In this document: positions 51,747-51,795 of the stretch, piece after piece | Layout: every line of letters begins with the position of its first letter | Position numbering within the stretch: position 1 is the stretch's first letter | Assembly (NCBI GenBank): GCA_947632585.1 | Contig: CANRPS010000005.1 | Span: 1 to 51,795, forward strand | Direction of reading: 5' to 3' | DNA: 51,795 bases | Source of the DNA: an uncultured Clostridia bacterium | Lineage (GTDB): Bacteria; Bacillota; Clostridia; TANB77; CAG-508 | Notes under the pieces: generated by a model | The model's input: the letters and a program-made list of their open reading frames with translations, nothing else | Databases searched by the model: none | Told to the model about the DNA's origin: nothing | Made by a program: the position numbers and the translations under genes

Positions 51747-51795
51747 TATATTTTATCCTCCTTTGTTATTTTCGCAGAATTAAACATTCTACGAA
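51595..51795 (-). repeat. Copy 2 of duplicated 5'UTR + prepilin-leader cassette (truncated by window end)
   Basis: Near-identical to 43340-43560. Confidence 0.85.

Noticed and set aside
1-51795. CRISPR arrays, tRNA or rRNA genes, IS elements or prophage
   Set aside because: None recognised: no regularly spaced direct repeats, no tRNA/rRNA-like segments, no transposase/integrase or phage structural genes.

Overview
AT-rich window from an endospore-forming Bacillota-like bacterium (complete spoIIIAA-AH operon, CotF-like proteins, PrkC/PrpC, BceRSAB module). It also holds a Tad-like pilus/secretion locus with a tandem array of small pilin-like paralogues, a MucBP surface protein, two prepilin-leader proteins, and two GC-richer islands. 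Main finding: every broken ORF in the window is broken the same way. An in-frame CGG codon appears, and skipping its C (+1) to read the next codon as Gly (GGA or GGT) restores the conserved protein. I count 12 such sites in 10 genes: rpe, prpC, dacF, cpaF x2, spoIIIAE, spoIIIAA, a LamG-like prepilin protein, yxeA-like, bceB x2, and an FGE-domain protein. I checked by eye every CCG/CGG trinucleotide inside the predicted genes. Many occur out of frame, but I found no in-frame CGG in any intact conserved gene. One more in-frame CGG, at the end of an island ORF, is ambiguous. The pattern occurs on both strands. It suggests CGG is not read as Arg here and acts as a +1 frameshift (or quadruplet CGGN = Gly) signal used in many genes. 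Coordinates of interrupted genes are given for the full frameshifted CDS. All searches were by eye, and nothing was run against a database.
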